DNA of 64,000 bases from Medakamo hakoo (taxonomy: Eukaryota > Chlorophyta > Trebouxiophyceae > Coccomyxaceae). The DNA lies in NCBI GenBank assembly GCA_026636295.1, contig CP089454.1:744001-808000 (forward strand). Reading direction: 5' to 3'. Shown here piece by piece: positions 60,826 through 64,000 of this stretch. The position numbers and the translations under genes were made by a program. The number at the start of each line of letters is the position of its first letter. The stretch's first letter is position 1. The notes below the pieces were generated by a model. It searched no databases. It saw only the letters and a list, made by a program, of their open reading frames with translations, and was not told where the DNA came from.

Positions 60826-61441
60826 GAGGCGCGGGGCGTGTGTGCACGGGTGAGGGAGGGAGAGCCTCCAAACCCAAAAACAAGCGAAAACGGAGGTGCG
60901 CGGGATGGGAGGGAGGGAGGGGTGGGAAGGGGGGGCTGGCTGAGGCGCGCCCCCCACCACCACCTGCCCCCGCTGGGGGGGCCTGGCCCTCCCTCCGCTC
61001 CCCACCTGGAGAGAGAGCGTGTGTGTCTTCCCTTTTTATCGTAAAATGGAGCGCGTGTTTGTGGAGTGGCGCTGTAACCAAGGCGCCGCCTCCATTTCTC
61101 GGACGCTCTAAAAAACAAGGTTGGATGGACGGGAGGGGTTGGGGTTGCAACAGTGTGGGTGCGCGCACCCCCCTCTCACTCAGCATTTGCGTCGTCCCCG
61201 CGGACGGAAGCGCGTACGCGCCTCCGTCCCTCAGCGCCCCACCCGCGCACCTGAGCGCGTGCGCGCGCGTCCCCTCCCTGTCAGGAGCGCGCGTCGGCGA
61301 GAGGACGCGCGTGCACGCGAGCGGGCGGCCGCGCAAAACAAACCGCATCCTCTCTCGACCTGCACCTCCGTCCATCCCCCACACCTCCACCCGGCCCTGG
61401 CCCTGGCCCTGCACGCGCTGACGTAGGGCCCCGGCCGGACC
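60826..61441. promoter_or_regulatory. 3' region of tubulin and promoter of the J-domain gene
   Basis: This 616-bp spacer lies between genes on the same strand. It has a short AT-rich patch near 61030-61050 and GC-alternating stretches near 61255-61330. No other gene was found. Confidence 0.45.
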
Positions 61442-62104
61442 ATGCGCCCGCCCGACCCGTACGCCGTCCTGGGCCTGCCCCGCCACGCGACGGACGACCA
61501 AATCAAAGCCGCGTTCAGGGAGGCGGCCCTGGCCGCCCACCCGGACCGGTGTGGGCCGGGCGCGAGCCAGGCGCAGCGCGCGGCAGCGGCCGCCCGGTTT
61601 GGCGAGCTGAGCGCGGCGTACGAGGTGTTGAGTGACGGTGCGTGTCTCCTGGACGCCCCTCTGCCGATGGCTTGCCTGACGTGTGCCTCGTCCTGACACC
61701 CACCCATCCACCCCCACACCGCCCTGTTTTCCTCCCCAAACAAACAAACGACAGCAAAACAGCGGCGCTTGCTCGACCTGGGCGTGCACCCGTCCTCCTC
61801 CACCGGCCGGACGGCTTACGCCGGCGCGGGCACTGCTGCGCACAACCCTTTCGGCGGCGGGTGGACGCGGCGGCCCGGTGGATCGCGGCGCGCGCCACGT
61901 CCGCCTGGGTGGTGGGCGTCCGCCGCGCGGGCCGTCGCCGCGCGCTCGACGCGCGGCGACGCTGCCGCGCACGCGGCGATGGCTGTGTTGTTGCTGTTTG
62001 GGGTAGGGGCGGTCAGTGGGGTGGCGGACGCGGCGTGGGCGACCTGGAACAAGGGGAAGCTCTTTGGTGACGTGGAGAGGAGGCGGCGGGCGGGGGAGGA
62101 GTAG
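61442..62104 (+). CDS. J-domain protein with C-terminal membrane segment
   Basis: Exons are 61442-61637 and 61755-62104; the intron is GTGCGT...CAG, 117 nt, phase 1, giving 181 residues. The J domain spans residues 5-75: DPYAVLGLPRHATDDQIKAAFREAALAAHPDR with the HPD motif at 33-35, then LSAAYEVLSDAKQRRLLDLG across the splice. The C-terminal part has a hydrophobic segment (AAMAVLLLFGVGAVSGVADAAW) before a basic end. Its role is an HSP70 co-chaperone, probably anchored to an organelle membrane. It lacks the Gly/Phe and zinc regions of types I and II, so it is type III. Confidence 0.83.
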
Positions 62105-62228
62105 CAGAGGGAGAGAGAGAGTTTGTGGGGGAGAGAGCGCGTCGTGGCTAGGTGTGTTGGTCGTCGTTGCACATCGACGAACGAAAACAAAAAAAAACAC
62201 GCACGCACGCACGCACGCACCCTCGCAA

Positions 62229-62844
62229 ATGCAGGCCGCCCTGTCCTTCAGTGCCTCTGTCAAGGCCGCCGGCTTGAGCGGCAACGGCCGCCCGGCGCGC
62301 GTGCAGCAACCGGCGCGCCTGGCCCCGCCCGCGCTCCCGCGCTCCACTCGCGCCCGCGCGCCCGTCGCCGCCCGCGCCGCCGCCAAAACGTACATTTGCA
62401 TCGATTGCGGCTGGCTGTACGTGCCGGCGAACCAGAAAGGCGTCGCGTTTGAAAGCCTGAAAAGCTTCAAGTAAGGCTTTGGTGGCGTGTTGTTCTTTTG
62501 TCTGCGCCGGTGCCCGACCACGACGGCCTGCTGACTGTTCCACACCTCCCCCTCCCCCTTCCTGTCCCACCCCCCAAAAACACGTCCATCACAGGTGCCC
62601 GGCCTGCTCATCGGGCAAAAACCGGTTCAAGCCCTACTCCGGCGCCGTGCCGCGCGGCAACCCGAACTCTGGCGCGGCCCTGAAAGCTCGCTTAAACGAG
62701 CTGTCGGGTGGTGGGCCGCGCGCCGCGCGCGCCGCGCCCGGCGTGGGCGTGGAGAAAGGAGACTCGTCCGCGCTCGTGGCGGGTGGCGCGGCCATTGTGG
62801 CCATTGCAGCTGCGCTGTACGCGTACCTGAACGCGTCGTTCTGA
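62229..62844 (+). CDS. plastid rubredoxin-like protein with C-terminal membrane anchor
   Basis: Exons are 62229-62470 and 62595-62844; the intron is GTAAGG...CAG, 124 nt, phase 2, giving 163 residues. The first 52 residues form a transit peptide (MQAALSFSASVKAAGLSG ... ARAAAK). The iron-binding site is YICIDCGWLY (Cys 57 and 60) and KCPACSSGKNRFKPY (Cys 82 and 85). The 21-residue spacing between the pairs is shorter than in classical rubredoxins but like plant rubredoxin-like proteins. A single membrane segment lies at the C-terminus (ALVAGGAAIVAIAAALYAYL). The layout recalls RBD1/ENH1-type thylakoid rubredoxins used in photosystem II assembly or redox protection, though this one lacks the usual LPD loop. 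Confidence 0.78.
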
Positions 62845-62979
62845 GGGACGCGGCAAGCGGAAGGGAATGGGGGATGGAACGGGGATGGACGGGGTTGGCG
62901 CGAGAAAAAACAAAACTCGCCGGGCAGCGGTGAGAGAGAGTGAAGTGGCGCGAGAGGGGTGAGGGGCGTGCGCATTGCG

Positions 62980-62984
62980 TGTAA
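62980..62984 (+). terminator. TGTAA poly(A) signal of the rubredoxin-like gene
   Basis: TGTAA lies about 136 nt after the stop codon, the longest spacing of the examples noted in this window. Confidence 0.5.
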
Positions 62985-63139
62985 GAGAGAAAAGGTGGTG
63001 AGGCGTGTCCTTACGGGTGGCTGCAAGGCGGGGTCGCCGTCCCGCTTATATTTTCATGGCACAGGCGAGGAGGATCGTAGATCAGAGTCAGTCTTTTCTT
63101 CGCGCGCGGGCATCGCCCGCGACGAAACACAACCGCAAA

Positions 63140-64000
63140 ATGGGCGGCGGCGTGGCGCCCGCATGGGCGCCGCCTGCACCGCTGGGCGGCGGAGACGCCG
63201 GCGCTTACCAGGTACGGGACCGTGTTTTGAGCCGCGGCGGCCTGGGCGGCGTGGCGAGCGCGGCGGCAGTGCCCCCCACCCGCGCGCGCCCCCCCGACCT
63301 CTCCCCCCCTCCCCCCCTCCCGTCAACAGGCCGCCCTGCTGCCGGCCCTGGAGTCGGCCGCAACCTCCCACGTCCGCGCCCTGTGCTTCCAGTTACTCGA
63401 AGAAGAAGGCTTTGAGGGAGACACCAAGGCCTGGGCGCCCGTGCTCGCCCGGCTGGCGGGCGAGGCCGCGGCGTGCCTGCTCGCCCACCCCGCCCGCCCG
63501 GCAGGCGGCGGCCTGACCCTCGACCCGCGGGCGTGCCTGGAGCTGGTGGACGGCGGCGGGCGGGAGGGCGGGCCGCCGGCGTGCACTGTGGAGTGCGACG
63601 CCCGCGGCCGCGGCCGCGCCCGGCTCGTCGGCCTGCCGTCGCCCGCCGCCCTCCCCGCCCTGGCCGGGGCGGCGCGGTCCGCGACGTACGCGGCCTGGCG
63701 GTGCGGCGTCGAGGCGGCCTTCCTGGCCGACAGCCTGGCGTCGTGCTGCACGGGCCGGCCGTCGGTGCCGGCCGCCCGGCCGTCCGACCGCCCCATCCTG
63801 TCGGCCTCGCCGCACGTGTCGTTCGAGGGCGGCCCCGACGCGGGTCTGTCCACTTTTGCGTCGGCCCAGCGGCTGTGGGTGTGCGGGATGGTGGCCGCGC
63901 CGGGCGGCGGGGGGCAGGGCGCGCCCGCCGCGGGCGCGCCGTGCGCGCCACCCCGCCCGGTCAGGCTGCCCTTTTACAGCAGCGAGCTTGGGGAGGAGGA
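63140..64000 (+). CDS. FAB1/PIKfyve-like phosphatidylinositol-3-phosphate 5-kinase, 5' part
   Basis: The gene is cut by the window edge. Exons are 63140-63211 and 63330 to beyond 64000 (phase 0, intron GTACGG...CAG). The visible part, about 247 residues, starts MGGGVAPAWAPPAP. After a helix SHVRALCFQLLEEEG comes AWAPVLARLAGEAAACL, then LDPRACLEL, resembling the beginning of the Cpn60/TCP1-like domain of FAB1 (there 'RALVAQLL..EG', 'W..IV..LAW.AA' and 'DPG.YVKVK'). AAFLADSLASC resembles the ETSFLADEGA segment. No FYVE domain precedes it, as in plant FAB1C/D. The kinase domain would lie outside the window. The assignment rests on these short matches only. Confidence 0.45.

Overview
The window looks like nuclear DNA from a green alga (Chlorophyta). 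It is very GC-rich. Proteins carry many Gly, Ala and Pro runs, and introns are short GT-AG introns whose donors are mostly GTGAGN or GTGCGN. TGTAA, the chlorophyte poly(A) signal, lies at or just past several stop codons. Several products are typical of the green lineage: a plant-type cryptochrome, a plant-type WNK kinase, a PYG7/Ycf37-like photosystem I assembly TPR protein, a membrane-anchored rubredoxin-like protein and several proteins with plastid transit peptides. Alpha-tubulin has Gln at position 40 in place of the acetylated Lys, which would fit a lineage without flagella; that last point is inference. No transposon, virus-like element, CRISPR array, rRNA or tRNA was recognised.

I model 37 protein genes plus one doubtful partial start at the left edge. 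They are packed tightly, with many divergent pairs sharing about 100-600 bp. Layout from the left: plastid membrane protein (-), LPCAT/LPEAT-type acyltransferase (+), ACT-domain protein (+), VTI1 Qb-SNARE (-), MED20-like (+), JmjC/cupin protein (+), PYG7-like TPR (-), a small membrane protein (+), a composite locus for a DUF4499-like protein and an FAD oxidoreductase (+), two unknown plastid-type proteins (-/+), PTC7-like PP2C (-), AMP deaminase (+), a small basic membrane protein (+), CSTF77 (-), a CAMK-like kinase (-), a START-like protein (+), COG6 (-), a mitochondrial carrier (+), WNK (-), CSN5 (+), PLP decarboxylase (+), methyltransferase (-), cryptochrome (-), ALADIN (-), UTP21 (+), a small basic protein (-), RING-CH protein (+), CCCH zinc finger (-), zinc-knuckle/WW protein (+), a 76-residue membrane protein (+), ELP2 (-), alpha-tubulin (+), a J-domain protein (+), a rubredoxin-like protein (+) and the start of a FAB1-like gene (+) that runs off the right edge.

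This is ordinary eukaryotic euchromatin, not a single pathway cluster. Themes recur: RNA and ribosome biogenesis (CSTF77, UTP21), transcription and tRNA modification (MED20, ELP2), membrane traffic (VTI1, COG6, FAB1), nuclear pore (ALADIN) and plastid membrane biology.

The most interesting observations are these. The VTI1 gene has two alternative, evidently duplicated terminal exons, of which only one encodes the membrane anchor. At 10596-12553 one transit-peptide exon can lead either into a DUF4499-like membrane protein with its own TGTAA signal or, by a phase-compatible splice, into an FAD oxidoreductase. The plant-type cryptochrome has Cys where plant cryptochromes carry the FAD N5-proximal Asp. 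The WNK kinase has Lys in place of the Mg-binding Asn of the catalytic loop. Some tandem genes are spaced closely enough to be polycistronic. All gene models are manual readings of splice signals and reading frames; family names rest on remembered motifs, not on a search.
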